DNA of 64,000 bases from Virgibacillus sp. MSP4-1 (GCF_010092505.1 NZ_CP048021.1:1-64000), one strand, 5' to 3'; shown: positions 1-8,339, counted from the first letter of the stretch. The notes: generated by a model not told the origin, from the letters alone. Translations and numbers: made by a program.

Positions 1-1
1 A

Positions 2-1513
2 TTTGGAACAAAAATTGCCGATGATGTCTATCAGGTGAATATTGGCGGGGACATTGCCTTTATGCATGGCATCATGAAGCACTGGTTTGAAATGGAGGAA
101 CAGGAACCGGGATCAGCCATCGACTATGAGTTTGTTGAGCAGCATGTTAATGGCTTTGAAGAATTAAAGCAAAAAGTTACGGATTATGATTGGGATATAT
201 TAGAAAAATCATCCGGGTTATCGAAGGATAGAATGAGGGAGCTTGCAGAAATTCTAGCCAAATCCAGGTCAGGTGTTTTTGTCTGGTCCATGGGTCTGAC
301 CCAGCATCGTTTTGGTACGGATAATGTGTCGCAGGTGGCGAATCTGGCTATGCTTCGAGGCTTTATTGGCAGGGAAAACTGCGGAGTCATGCCTATCCGG
401 GGACATTCTGGTGTTCAAGGCTCCGGGGAAATGGGTGCAGCCCCGTTTGTATTACCTGGAGGACCGATGAATGAAGAAAACCGAAAGCGTGTGGAAAAAG
501 TCTGGGGTTTTCCAATTCCTGACTGGCAGGGGGATATAGTCGGGGTTTCTCTTGAAAATGCCCTTCTTCCCGAAGAGCACGAGCGGAAACTGAAGCTTTA
601 TTATATGTCAGGTGGAAACTTCTTAGAGACAATGCCAAACCCTGACTTTGTGAAACAGTGCTTGGAAAATATTGATGTACGGGTGCATCAGGATATTATT
701 TTTAATACATCCACCTTTGTCGATGCGAAAGAGGCGGTGATTGTGCTTCCTGCCATGACGAGATATGAGCAGCCCGGTGGTGGAACCTCTACATCGACGG
801 AAAGGATGGTCTATTTATCACCGGAAATTAAAGGTCCAAGAATTGAAGAGGCACGGGCAGAATGGGAGATTTATGTGGATCTTGCCAAACGAGTAAAGCC
901 ATATCACCAGCACTTGATAAATTTTGAAACAGCCCAGCAGATTCGGAATGAGATTGCCGAGGCAGCCCCTAATTATGACGGAATCCAGCATTTAAGTGAG
1001 GATGGAGATGTCTTTCAATGGGGCGGTGCCTGGTTATGTGAAGGAGGAGAATGCCCCACTCCGGATGGAAAAGGAACCCTTATTGCTGTGGAGGTTCCGG
1101 AGCTCCGGAAGCCTGAAGGACATTTCAATGTGACCACCCGGCGCGGAAAGCAATTTAACTCGATGATTTACAGTGAATCCGACCCGTTTAATAATGCAAG
1201 CCGTGATGATGTTCTTATGAATAAAGAGGATGCAGAAAAACATGAAATTCAGGAAGGCGATGCCATCATGGTTTACAATCAGCATGGTACATTCAATGGC
1301 CGGGCAAAGTTTGAACCGATTAAACAGGGGAATATAGAAGTTCACTGGCCGGAAGGGAATGCTTTAATTCCTAAAGGTGTCTATGAAGAGTTTGCCGGTA
1401 TTCCGGAATATAATACATCAGTGATCGTAGAAAAAGCTGAAACCTATTATGCGCATAAGGATACTAAGTATGTTGAAAAACGAATCGAGGAGCTTGAGAT
1501 GGATCCGCATTAA
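2..1513 (+). CDS. FdhF/YdeP-type molybdopterin oxidoreductase, 5' end outside window
   Basis: The reading frame is open from the first bases (GTKIADDVY...), so the N-terminal half, which in this family holds the [4Fe-4S] and first molybdopterin-binding domains, lies upstream of the window. The visible ~500 residues contain the central catalytic part (MHGIMKHWFE, RGHSGVQGSGEMG, YYMSGGNFLETMPNP) and the C-terminal molybdopterin dinucleotide-binding domain (FNVTTRRGKQFNSM, NNASRDDVLMN, EGDAIMVYNQHG). These match formate dehydrogenase-like alpha subunits of the YdeP/FdhA group, cytoplasmic bis-MGD enzymes whose substrate is often unproven. The GTG at 35 is internal and should not be taken as the start. 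fdhD, the sulfur carrier that activates such enzymes, lies 148 bp downstream, which supports the call. Confidence 0.88.
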   Translation, partial: FGTKIADDVYQVNIGGDIAFMHGIMKHWFEMEEQEPGSAIDYEFVEQHVNGFEELKQKVTDYDWDILEKSSGLSKDRMRELAEILAKSRSGVFVWSMGLTQHRFGTDNVSQVANLAMLRGFIGRENCGVMPIRGHSGVQGSGEMGAAPFVLPGGPMNEENRKRVEKVWGFPIPDWQGDIVGVSLENALLPEEHERKLKLYYMSGGNFLETMPNPDFVKQCLENIDVRVHQDIIFNTSTFVDAKEAVIVLPAMTRYEQPGGGTSTSTERMVYLSPEIKGPRIEEARAEWEIYVDLAKRVKPYHQHLINFETAQQIRNEIAEAAPNYDGIQHLSEDGDVFQWGGAWLCEGGECPTPDGKGTLIAVEVPELRKPEGHFNVTTRRGKQFNSMIYSESDPFNNASRDDVLMNKEDAEKHEIQEGDAIMVYNQHGTFNGRAKFEPIKQGNIEVHWPEGNALIPKGVYEEFAGIPEYNTSVIVEKAETYYAHKDTKYVEKRIEELEMDPH

Positions 1514-1562
1514 CAGGAATCATGATAGAAACATAGGATGTATAGAATAAAAAGGAAGGCAG

Positions 1563-1583
1563 CTGCAGGAAAATCACCTGCAG
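1563..1583. other. Short hairpin between fdhF-like gene and fdhD
   Basis: CTGCAGG (1563-1569) and CCTGCAG (1577-1583) form a 7-bp stem with a 7-nt loop. No T run follows, so this is not a convincing terminator. It could be a weak pause or processing site within a shared transcript. Confidence 0.3.
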
Positions 1584-1661
1584 TATCTCTCCCTGACTTG
1601 CCTCTATTACGTACCGATCAATGGACTGGATTAGGATCTGATTTAAAAAGGGTGAATGTCT

Positions 1662-2468
1662 ATGTCAGATGAAACCATAAACCATTGGAATATTATCGAA
1701 TATGACGGGGAAGCATTATCTGAGAAGGACGAAATCATCGCAACAGAATTGCCAGTTACCGTTGTTGTGAATGGGGTGGAATTTGCAACGATGGTCTGTT
1801 CCCCTGAAGATTTACATGATCTGATCGTCGGGTTTCTTGCTTCAGAAGGTCTTATTCTCTTTTACGAGGATGTAAAATCCATCGACTTGGATGAGGATGC
1901 CGGATTTATATATGTTGATTTGCATAAACCCTTACCTGAGGATACGGAGAGTCATTCAAAGCGTTTTATCGGTTCCTGCTGCGGGAAAAGTCGTCAGTTT
2001 TATTTCAAAAACGATGTAAAAACAGCAAAAACGGTCCTGAGCCGAATGAGGATTACGGTGAATCAGAGCTTATCCCTGATGAAGGAGCTTCAGGAGCATT
2101 CAGAGTATTTTCATCTGACAGGCGGCGTCCATAATGCAGCCCTCTGTACATTGGATGAAATGCTCACCATCCGGACAGATATTGGACGTCATAATGCTCT
2201 CGATAAAATTTATGGTCATGTCATCAAAAATAAAATCAGACTTTCAGATAAACTGATTGTTTTCAGTGGCCGAATTTCATCAGAGGTGCTATTAAAAATC
2301 TCCAAAATAGGGGTGGGAATTCTCATTTCAAAATCGGCACCGACGGACTTGGCTCTTCGTCTGGCCAATGATCTTCAGATTACGACGATAGGATTTGTCA
2401 GGGGCAATAAACTGAACGTCTATACTCACCCGGAACGATTGCTGGAGGTCAGCGGGACAGAGGCTTGA
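1662..2468 (+). CDS. fdhD: Formate dehydrogenase accessory sulfurtransferase FdhD
   Basis: FdhD passes sulfur from a cysteine desulfurase to the molybdenum cofactor and so activates formate dehydrogenase-type enzymes in the cytoplasm. About 268 residues, normal for the family. Typical motifs are visible: an SCCGKSR segment near residue 106 holding the reactive cysteines (E. coli FdhD uses a CxxC; here the two Cys are adjacent), TGGVHNAALC, RTDIGRHNALDKI, and the terminal FVRGNKLNVYT. ATG 1662 is preferred over ATG 1656 because AAGGGTGA (1648-1655) directly abuts 1656 but sits 6 nt from 1662. It follows the molybdopterin oxidoreductase on the same strand and probably serves it. Confidence 0.92.
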   Translation: MSDETINHWNIIEYDGEALSEKDEIIATELPVTVVVNGVEFATMVCSPEDLHDLIVGFLASEGLILFYEDVKSIDLDEDAGFIYVDLHKPLPEDTESHSKRFIGSCCGKSRQFYFKNDVKTAKTVLSRMRITVNQSLSLMKELQEHSEYFHLTGGVHNAALCTLDEMLTIRTDIGRHNALDKIYGHVIKNKIRLSDKLIVFSGRISSEVLLKISKIGVGILISKSAPTDLALRLANDLQITTIGFVRGNKLNVYTHPERLLEVSGTEA

Positions 2469-2496
2469 GTCTCTTGAGTGAGATTCAAGCCTTTGG
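2461..2496 (+). terminator. Hairpin overlapping the fdhD stop
   Basis: AGGCTTGAGTCTC (2461-2473) pairs with GAGATTCAAGCCT (2480-2492), with one G.T pair. Only a weak CTTT follows, so termination may be partial. Confidence 0.45.
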
Positions 2497-2668
2497 TCTG
2501 GTGGCCTGAGAACTATGAGGATAGCCAAAGCCTCGAATGAAGGACTTAAAACCGACTTCAAATCAGGCAACTATCCTTCATGCATATTCATAAAATTATA
2601 ATAAACATCCATGCAGGTGGATAACTGAGGTTCGCCTTTTTTCTTCGTTTGATTGACAAGCTCATCAT

Positions 2669-2697
2669 TGGACATGCTGGTTTTATACCGATACGAT
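2669..2697 (+). promoter_or_regulatory. Possible promoter for the YhfK-like gene
   Basis: TTGGAC (2669-2674) and TACGAT (2692-2697) with 17-bp spacing, 35 bp ahead of the start codon. Both hexamers are imperfect. The rest of the 2497-2731 gap shows no other clear signal. Confidence 0.3.
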
Positions 2698-2731
2698 ATA
2701 CATATGTAAGAATAAGGAAAGGATGGTTACA

Positions 2732-3382
2732 ATGAAGGTTCTTATTGTAGGCGCAAATGGACAAATTGGAAAGCATCTTGTTTCATTTATTCAGGATAGT
2801 GACAATCTCGAAGCAAAGGCTATGATTCGAAATCAGGAGCAGGCTTCCTTTTTTGTAGATTTAGGTGCAGAAACCGCAGTGGTCAATCTGGAACAGGATA
2901 TTGATGCCATTGCCAAAGCGGCCGAGGGAGTGGACGCCATCGTATTTACGGCCGGATCAGGCCCGCACACTGGAAAAGATAAAACCATCATGGTTGACCT
3001 GGATGGTGCGGTTAAGACAATTGAGGCAGCAAAGGCGGCTGGTGTGAAGCGGTTTGTGATGATCAGCTCGTTTGATACCACCAGAGAGGCCATTCAGGAA
3101 GCGCCGTCCTCCTTTGCCCCTTATGTTGCAGCGAAACATTATGCGGACGAATGGCTAAAAGGTACAGATCTGGATTATACGATCATTCATCCTGGACTTT
3201 TAACGAATGATGACGGAAAGGGTCAGGTAGAAGCAGCCGAAAAAGTCGAGCGTGGTGAAGTTCCACGTGAGGATGTGGCACGAGTGATTGCAGCCACACT
3301 GGAAAATGACGCAACCATTGGTAAGGAGTTTCAGCTGGTAACGGGTACAACTCCTGTTAAGGATGCAGTTGATTCACTTTAA
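2732..3382 (+). CDS. NAD(P)-binding atypical SDR, YhfK-like
   Basis: A 216-residue protein with an N-terminal Rossmann motif (LIVGANGQIGKHL, residues 4-16) typical of the NmrA/NAD(P)H-binding atypical short-chain dehydrogenase group. It resembles Bacillus YhfK (shared features: FTAGSG, DKTIMVDLDGAVK, AKHYADEWL, TIIHPG). The YxxxK pair (YVAAKHY) is present. The substrate is unknown. ATG 2732 is chosen over ATG 2723 because AAGGAAAGG (2714-2722) lies 9 nt before it and abuts the other. It is a single gene bounded by a terminator. Confidence 0.8.
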   Translation: MKVLIVGANGQIGKHLVSFIQDSDNLEAKAMIRNQEQASFFVDLGAETAVVNLEQDIDAIAKAAEGVDAIVFTAGSGPHTGKDKTIMVDLDGAVKTIEAAKAAGVKRFVMISSFDTTREAIQEAPSSFAPYVAAKHYADEWLKGTDLDYTIIHPGLLTNDDGKGQVEAAEKVERGEVPREDVARVIAATLENDATIGKEFQLVTGTTPVKDAVDSL

Positions 3383-3400
3383 TCAGCATGAACATATAAT

Positions 3401-3433
3401 GAGGGCATGTATGAAGAGATACATGCTCTTTTT
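3401..3433 (+). terminator. Rho-independent terminator
   Basis: GAGGGCATGTAT (3401-3412) pairs with ATACATGCTC (3419-3428), followed by TTTTT. It ends the YhfK-like transcript. Confidence 0.7.
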
Positions 3434-3573
3434 CTATGTTCAGTTTGACTAGTTGGATAAGACGATTAATTCTTTATACATGAAGTTATTTCCCTAATCA
3501 ACTCTGTAAATATTCCAGCTATTTCCTGCATATATATCATTACATACATCTTTGTAAAGAGGTGAAGAACTAT

Positions 3574-4515
3574 ATGCCTGTCATATCTGTCATGAATTAC
3601 AAAGGAGGTGTAGGGAAGACCACGTTATCTGCCAATATTGCTGCTGGTATTGGTAACCGTGGGAAAAGGGTGTTAGTCATTGATTTGGACCCGCAGGCTA
3701 ATTTAACCCTGTCCTTTGTAAACATTGAGGAATGGAAGGAGCTTGACCAGAATGCACGAACTATAAAACATTGGTACGATCAATATCTCGATTATAATCA
3801 GGATATTTCAGTAAAGGAGCTCATTATTTCACCTTCCAGCGTCAACACAAGAATGAATCAACAGGGTCATGGAGGGCAGCTGGATTTAATCTGTTCCCAT
3901 CTTGAACTGGTGGAGGTGGATATGGAGCTTTCCAGTAAATTGGGAGGTCCCAATCATCGGACAATCCAGAATAATTACATTAATGTGCTGTCACGTCTTT
4001 GCTGTAAAATCAATGAACTGAAAAAGGATTATGATATGGTCATCATCGACTGTCCGCCGAATTTTAACCTCATCACACAAAATGCTATCGTCTCAAGCGA
4101 TTTCTATATTGTACCTGCAAAAACAGATTACTTATCTACGCTGGGGATTCATACACTTAAGAAGCATGTCGATTCTCTCAAACAAAAGTATAATCAAACC
4201 CTTCAGGCATTAAGTCGACGAAAAATCCCGCCTATATCCCCGGAACCCTTGGGTATTATCTTTACCATGGTAGCTTATCACGGTGGAATTCCCATATCTG
4301 CACAAAGGGAATATATTTCCCAGCTTAAACGGAGCGAACTGCCCTGTTTTGATCATTTGCTGAGAGAAAATAAAACGTTATTCGCCAGTGCTCCGGAGTC
4401 AGGTGTCCCAGTTATATTGAAGAAAACCTACAATACCCAGGGAGAAAAGATTAAATCCGAGATTCAGGGGATGATTGATGAGATATTATTTTCCATTGGT
4501 AAAGGGGAGGGATAG
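3574..4515 (+). CDS. ParA/Soj-family ATPase, chromosomal orphan
   Basis: A 313-residue P-loop ATPase with the deviant Walker A of ParA/MinD proteins (YKGGVGKTT near residue 9, with the signature lysine), switch motif DLDPQAN, and Walker B-like VIIDCPPNFN. Such ATPases bind DNA or membrane as ATP dimers and position plasmids, chromosomes or protein complexes. It is not next to a parB/spo0J gene or a replication origin. Instead the next gene, 6 bp on, encodes an uncharacterised 186-aa protein. ATG 3574 is preferred over GTG 3562 because AAAGAGGTG (3556-3564) would be its ribosome site. It could belong to a mobile or anti-phage system, but nothing here proves this. Confidence 0.85.
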   Translation: MPVISVMNYKGGVGKTTLSANIAAGIGNRGKRVLVIDLDPQANLTLSFVNIEEWKELDQNARTIKHWYDQYLDYNQDISVKELIISPSSVNTRMNQQGHGGQLDLICSHLELVEVDMELSSKLGGPNHRTIQNNYINVLSRLCCKINELKKDYDMVIIDCPPNFNLITQNAIVSSDFYIVPAKTDYLSTLGIHTLKKHVDSLKQKYNQTLQALSRRKIPPISPEPLGIIFTMVAYHGGIPISAQREYISQLKRSELPCFDHLLRENKTLFASAPESGVPVILKKTYNTQGEKIKSEIQGMIDEILFSIGKGEG

Positions 4516-4521
4516 AAGAAA

Positions 4522-5082
4522 ATGGGGAAGAAGGATACGCAGAAAATGATTCAGATTGTATCGGATTTCATCAATGAATTAAGTGATGACCAATTTACAA
4601 ATCTCATAAACGGAAATGCCATGATTGAATATAAGGAAAATCAAAATCATGTCAGCAGTATTGATCAAATGAAGAGCTCTGTACAGCAAGCACAATCTAT
4701 GAAAGAGATAGAAGGCTGTTTTAAGGGATTATTAAAAAAAGATATTAGGGCATTTTGTAAGGATTGCCGAATCGATATTAGAAAAAAAGACACAAAGAAA
4801 GAGCTCTTTTACAAAATTGCCGTTCATTTTGGTATAACAAGACCGGACGAAAAGGATTTTAATACGTTAATAAAAGAATTTGATCGGTTCACAGATGTGA
4901 AGGAAGCCGCAGAATTTCTGAATGGAGCCGGAGAGTTAAGAACCAAGGATGACCTCATTCGTTTTGCCAACGTTCTTGATGTACATATCAGACCGAAAGA
5001 GAGGAAAGCAGATATCCTTCATCGGATTGCAGAATCAGTGGTGGGATCAAGGCTCAGAGCACAAGTAATTAAGAATGTTTAA
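4522..5082 (+). CDS. Unknown ParA partner with two SAP-like repeats
   Basis: I do not recognise this 186-aa, highly charged protein. It contains an internal duplication: residues 71-104 (KKDIRAFCKDCRIDIRKKD..) and 141-174 (KDDLIRFANVLDVHIRPKE..) align with a 70-residue offset as K-x-D-[IL]-x2-F-x5-[IV]-x-I-R-x-K-[DE]-x-K-x2-[LI]-x2-[KR]-I-A. Each copy is preceded by a related helix (KEIEGCFKG, KEAAEFLNG). The pattern resembles SAP/HeH-type helix-extended-helix nucleic-acid-binding motifs. With the ParA ATPase 6 bp upstream, it may be the DNA- or cargo-binding partner. That role is inference. Confidence 0.6.
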   Translation: MGKKDTQKMIQIVSDFINELSDDQFTNLINGNAMIEYKENQNHVSSIDQMKSSVQQAQSMKEIEGCFKGLLKKDIRAFCKDCRIDIRKKDTKKELFYKIAVHFGITRPDEKDFNTLIKEFDRFTDVKEAAEFLNGAGELRTKDDLIRFANVLDVHIRPKERKADILHRIAESVVGSRLRAQVIKNV

Positions 5083-5191
5083 TGCTTCAGGGAACGAACT
5101 GTTGCAACATCATAGCCTATTACAGAAGTGGTAAAATTCAGTGAATCATTTGAAATAGGTACCCGCATCATTATCTTTGTTTTCCTTAACT

Positions 5192-5200
5192 TGTTATAAT
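5192..5200 (+). promoter_or_regulatory. Extended -10 promoter for the phasin-aarF pair
   Basis: TGTTATAAT (5192-5200) is a perfect extended -10 (TGnTATAAT). No good -35 is seen, which fits an extended -10 promoter. The phasin start is 63 bp on. Confidence 0.55.
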
Positions 5201-5262
5201 GAACATAGATAATTGAACTGGAGCAGGTGCCATCAGCCTGTATATAAAAGGAGGAATCCATA

Positions 5263-5565
5263 ATGAAGGATACAGTGAAAAAAGGCTTATCTTTAGGTAT
5301 TGGTTTAGCTCTTACAAGTAAGGAACATGCGGAAAAAGTCCTGGATGACCTCGTTAAAAGAGGGGAGCTGACGAAACAGGAATCCAAGGAGTTTTTTAAT
5401 GAAATTCGGGAAAGAGGAGAGGAATCACAGGAAGAGCTGGACGGAAAGATACACGAAAAATTAAATAAGGTACTGAACGATCTGAATGTCGCGACGAAGG
5501 AAGATCTAAGTGACCTTGAAAAGCGTCTGGAGCAAATCGAACAGCAGCTGGATCGCCAAAACTAA
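5263..5565 (+). CDS. Phasin-family small helical protein
   Basis: A 100-aa, strongly charged, mostly helical protein. A hydrophobic N-terminal patch (GLSLGIGLALTS) is followed by a long amphipathic/coiled-coil region ending in LEKRLEQIEQQLDRQN. This layout matches the phasin-like proteins often found immediately before AarF/UbiB genes in Firmicutes. True phasins coat polyhydroxyalkanoate granules. No PHA genes are visible here, so a membrane- or lipid-associated helper of the adjacent kinase-like protein is equally possible. The ribosome site AAAGGAGG precedes ATG 5263. Only 33 bp separates it from aarF. Confidence 0.65.
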   Translation: MKDTVKKGLSLGIGLALTSKEHAEKVLDDLVKRGELTKQESKEFFNEIRERGEESQEELDGKIHEKLNKVLNDLNVATKEDLSDLEKRLEQIEQQLDRQN

Positions 5566-5598
5566 ACGTCTGCCATGTCAGGAAAGGAGGGGATCCTT

Positions 5599-7281
5599 AT
5601 TTTCGAAAAACGAGTTCGGCATATGCAGCGCTACAGGGAAATTGTGACGGCATTCTCACGCAATGGCTTTGGTTTTTTTGTCAGGGAATTAGGTCTGGAT
5701 ACTATTCTTTCTTTACCAAAGAGGTTGATTATTCGAGATAAAGCCGAGAATGTACATACAAAAACCAGGGGAGAACGGGTCCGGCTATTTTTAGAGGAAC
5801 TGGGCCCAACGTTCGTTAAACTGGGACAAGTAGCCAGTACACGACCTGATTTACTTCCGGAAGACATTATAAAAGAGCTGCAAAAACTGCAGGATGACGT
5901 TCCCCCTTTTCCATATGAGGAAGGAAAACCGATTATTGAGCGTGAGCTAGGTGCAGACGTTGATGAAATTTTCGCTGTATTTGAAGAAACCCCTCTCGCA
6001 GCCGCATCCATTGGTCAGGTTCATTATGGTGTCTTAAAATCCGGGGAAAAGGTAGCGGTGAAAATTCAGCGTCCGGATATTGAGGAACGAATTAAAACCG
6101 ATCTGGAAATTCTGCTGCAGTTGGCTCTTATGGCCGAGCTCCGGATTGAGTGGGCAGCCCATTATCAGGTCAGAGAGATGGTTGAGGAGTTTTCCCGGGC
6201 GATTCTGGATGAACTTGATTATACCAAGGAAGGTCGAAATGCCGATAAAATGGCGAGACAGTTTTATGATACACCGGCCATTCGGATTCCGGACATTTAT
6301 TGGGATCTATCGACGAAAAAGGTTCTCACCATGGAATTTGTAGAAGGCACTAAGCTGAACAATGTGGATCGGCTGAGGGACATGGGCTTTGACACTAAGC
6401 AATTGGGAGAGCGACTGACGAATGCCGTTTTACATCAAGTATTAATCGAAGGCTTTTTCCATGGTGATCTTCATCCAGGCAATATTTCAGTACAATCGGG
6501 CGAAGTCATCATATTTATGGATTTTGGACTGGCAGGTCGAATCACAGCTGATATGAAGGATAATTTTGCTTCGTTAGTGATTGCGATGATGCGTCAAAAT
6601 ACGGATGGTGTCATCCGGGCCATCACCAGGATGGGACTGGTTCCTGATGATGTGGATATGAATGTACTGCGTGCGGATGTCGATGAGCTCCGGGAGAAAT
6701 ATTACGATGTATCCTTAAGCCAGATTAGTCTTGGGGATGCGGTTAATGATTTGTTTGACGTGGCGAATCGGCATCGGATTAAACTGCCGTCTGATCTGAC
6801 TTTATTAGGAAAAACCCTTCTCACTCTCGAAGGAATCGTTGAAAAGCTCGATCCTGAGATTAGCATTATAAAGATTGCTGAGCCGTTTGGTAAGCAACTA
6901 TTAAAAGAACGTTATCATCCTAAGACTGTGGCTGAAAATATGTTTAACCAGTGGAGTGAGTTTCGGGACATTCTTGTTGATGCACCGGGAAGTTTCCGAG
7001 AGCTGTCGTCCATGATTAAAAAGGGAAAAATTCCTCTTGAACTGTCTATGCCGAGGCTGGAGCAGTTCTTAAATAAATTGGACAGGGTCAGTAATCGGCT
7101 GTCCTTCAGTATCGTTTTACTGGCATTCAGTATCATTATGGTCGGTTTAATAGTCGGTTCAGCTATAAGTGGAGAATCCTCATTGGTCTGGGATATACCG
7201 GCAGTGGAAATCGGATTTGTTGTTGCTTCCCTGATGTTCCTCTGGCTGTTGTATTCGATATTCAAGTCGGGGAGATTTTGA
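5599..7281 (+). CDS. AarF/UbiB (ABC1) kinase-like protein, probable ATT start
   Basis: This atypical protein kinase-like ATPase family supports isoprenoid-quinone or lipid metabolism at the membrane. Family motifs are present: KLGQ (KLGQVASTRPDLLP), the Ala-rich loop replacing a P-loop (AAASIGQVH), VAVKIQRP with the ATP lysine, catalytic HGDLHPGN, and MDFGLAGR with the metal-binding Asp. Two C-terminal membrane helices follow (from ~7100). The only ordinary upstream start, ATG 5575, lies before the strong ribosome site GGAAAGGAGGGG (5581-5592). That site points instead to ATT 5599, 6 nt on, giving a protein starting M-FEKRVRHMQRYREI, as homologues do. The alternative is ATG 5575 (568 aa). It ends at a strong terminator. 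Confidence 0.88.
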   Translation: MFEKRVRHMQRYREIVTAFSRNGFGFFVRELGLDTILSLPKRLIIRDKAENVHTKTRGERVRLFLEELGPTFVKLGQVASTRPDLLPEDIIKELQKLQDDVPPFPYEEGKPIIERELGADVDEIFAVFEETPLAAASIGQVHYGVLKSGEKVAVKIQRPDIEERIKTDLEILLQLALMAELRIEWAAHYQVREMVEEFSRAILDELDYTKEGRNADKMARQFYDTPAIRIPDIYWDLSTKKVLTMEFVEGTKLNNVDRLRDMGFDTKQLGERLTNAVLHQVLIEGFFHGDLHPGNISVQSGEVIIFMDFGLAGRITADMKDNFASLVIAMMRQNTDGVIRAITRMGLVPDDVDMNVLRADVDELREKYYDVSLSQISLGDAVNDLFDVANRHRIKLPSDLTLLGKTLLTLEGIVEKLDPEISIIKIAEPFGKQLLKERYHPKTVAENMFNQWSEFRDILVDAPGSFRELSSMIKKGKIPLELSMPRLEQFLNKLDRVSNRLSFSIVLLAFSIIMVGLIVGSAISGESSLVWDIPAVEIGFVVASLMFLWLLYSIFKSGRF

Positions 7282-7295
7282 TATAGCTATGAAAT

Positions 7296-7340
7296 AAAAA
7301 GCCCCTGCAATCATTTTAAATGGTTGCAGGGGCTTTTTGT
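7296..7340 (+). terminator. Strong Rho-independent terminator
   Basis: A perfect 15-bp stem, AAAAAGCCCCTGCAA (7296-7310) with TTGCAGGGGCTTTTT (7324-7338), ends in a T run. It closes the phasin-aarF unit. Confidence 0.92.
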
Positions 7341-7431
7341 CGTTTTATTTCCGTGTATATCTCTACTAAGATATCTATCTATTTCTTTGGTAGTAAAGAC
7401 AGATATCCATGCGGAAATAGGAGGATTACAT

Positions 7432-7452
7432 ATGGTGTTGTTGAGAGGGTGA
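7432..7452 (+). other. Possible 6-residue leader peptide
   Basis: ATAGGAGG (7418-7425) precedes ATGGTGTTGTTGAGAGGG and a TGA, encoding MVLLRG, 41 bp before the 7493 gene. The good ribosome site makes translation plausible. It may be chance. Confidence 0.25.
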
Positions 7453-7492
7453 ATGAATCCTTAACCCTAAGACCAAAGGAGGAATAGATGCT

Positions 7493-8209
7493 ATGCCTTG
7501 TACTGTTGAATTATTGAACTCGGGCGTTGAATATGCAGAGGTGGATGCCGCGGTAACAACAGATGCTCAGAATAGAAGTTGTATTACTTTTGAGGTAACC
7601 AATACTTCTCAAGTGGCTTCTTCTTTTATTGCCAGGTTTTATTTTGGAGGTCTCGGAACAATTCCTATAGTCAATGGAGAAGACACTGATCCAGATTGGC
7701 AATTTAACTCTGGTGGACCATTCCCGGGCTGTGGAGAGATTATGGGTGAATTGCAATATCGTTTTAGTACCAGTGAAAGTCAGCAGGCAGGAAACAGACT
7801 TCAACCAGGAGATACGGTGACATTGCAGGTCTGCCGTACAGACGGCGAAACATTCACTGAAGATGATATTGCTGCACTGTTAGCTGCTGTTCATGTTCAA
7901 GGGTTACCGACTGGCGATAACGGAGGAAATGGAAACGGTAATGGAGATCAATGTCCATTGATTGACTCTGTAGCAGGGATGGAAGATGCTTTATCCTCTG
8001 TAGTAACTTCTGTCAGCGATAACTTTACAGACCCACAGGACCTGCCAACTGTTGAGAAAATTTTAAAGCTGGTATTCCTTAAGAACCAATTACTTGCACT
8101 AATTATTCAGGAATGCCCGGATGATAACGGAAATGGCAATGGCGGCAATGGTGGCAGCCTATGTGCCAGTGGAGATGACTGGAATTGTGATCTACTGCCA
8201 CAAGTCTAA
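7493..8209 (+). CDS. Unknown protein with two Asn/Gly-rich linkers
   Basis: I do not recognise this 238-aa acidic protein. It has three blocks separated by low-complexity linkers. Residues 1-140 are Ser/Thr-rich and look beta-structured (ITFEVTNTSQVASSF, GGPFPGCGE, LQPGDTVTLQVC). Linker NGGNGNGNG follows near 144, then a helical block to ~213, then NGNGNGGNGG. The tail is CASGDDWNCDLLPQV. Several cysteines are spread along it (C3, CGEI, QVC, QCP, ECP, tail). There is no signal peptide or membrane segment. Such composition is seen in spore-coat or surface-layer proteins of bacilli, but that is a guess. AAAGGAGGAATAG precedes ATG 7493, and a strong terminator follows, so it is a single-gene unit. 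Confidence 0.7.
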   Translation: MPCTVELLNSGVEYAEVDAAVTTDAQNRSCITFEVTNTSQVASSFIARFYFGGLGTIPIVNGEDTDPDWQFNSGGPFPGCGEIMGELQYRFSTSESQQAGNRLQPGDTVTLQVCRTDGETFTEDDIAALLAAVHVQGLPTGDNGGNGNGNGDQCPLIDSVAGMEDALSSVVTSVSDNFTDPQDLPTVEKILKLVFLKNQLLALIIQECPDDNGNGNGGNGGSLCASGDDWNCDLLPQV

Positions 8210-8228
8210 ATTTAATCTGTGATGAAAG

Positions 8229-8261
8229 AGTGAGAGGCTATTATAAGCCTCTCACTTTTTT
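8229..8261 (+). terminator. Strong Rho-independent terminator
   Basis: An 11-bp perfect stem AGTGAGAGGCT (8229-8239) / AGCCTCTCACT (8246-8256), loop ATTATA, then T6. Confidence 0.92.
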
Positions 8262-8310
8262 GGCGAGGAAATTAAGGGAGTGACTTTCATTAATTTCCTT
8301 TATTAAAAAT

Positions 8311-8339
8311 TTGACAATTCAAACTAGTGTAATGAATTC
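8311..8339 (+). promoter_or_regulatory. Possible promoter upstream of the hemerythrin/nar region
   Basis: A consensus TTGACA (8311-8316) with a poor -10 (GAATTC, 8334-8339) at 17 bp. A poor -10 would fit activator-dependent expression. I could not find a convincing Fnr, Rex or ResD site. A dyad TAGTAG/CTACTA lies at 8346-8364. Confidence 0.3.

Noticed and set aside
184-1345. Minus-strand open frames inside the molybdopterin oxidoreductase
   Set aside because: They have no ribosome sites and overlie strongly conserved plus-strand coding sequence, so they are shadows.
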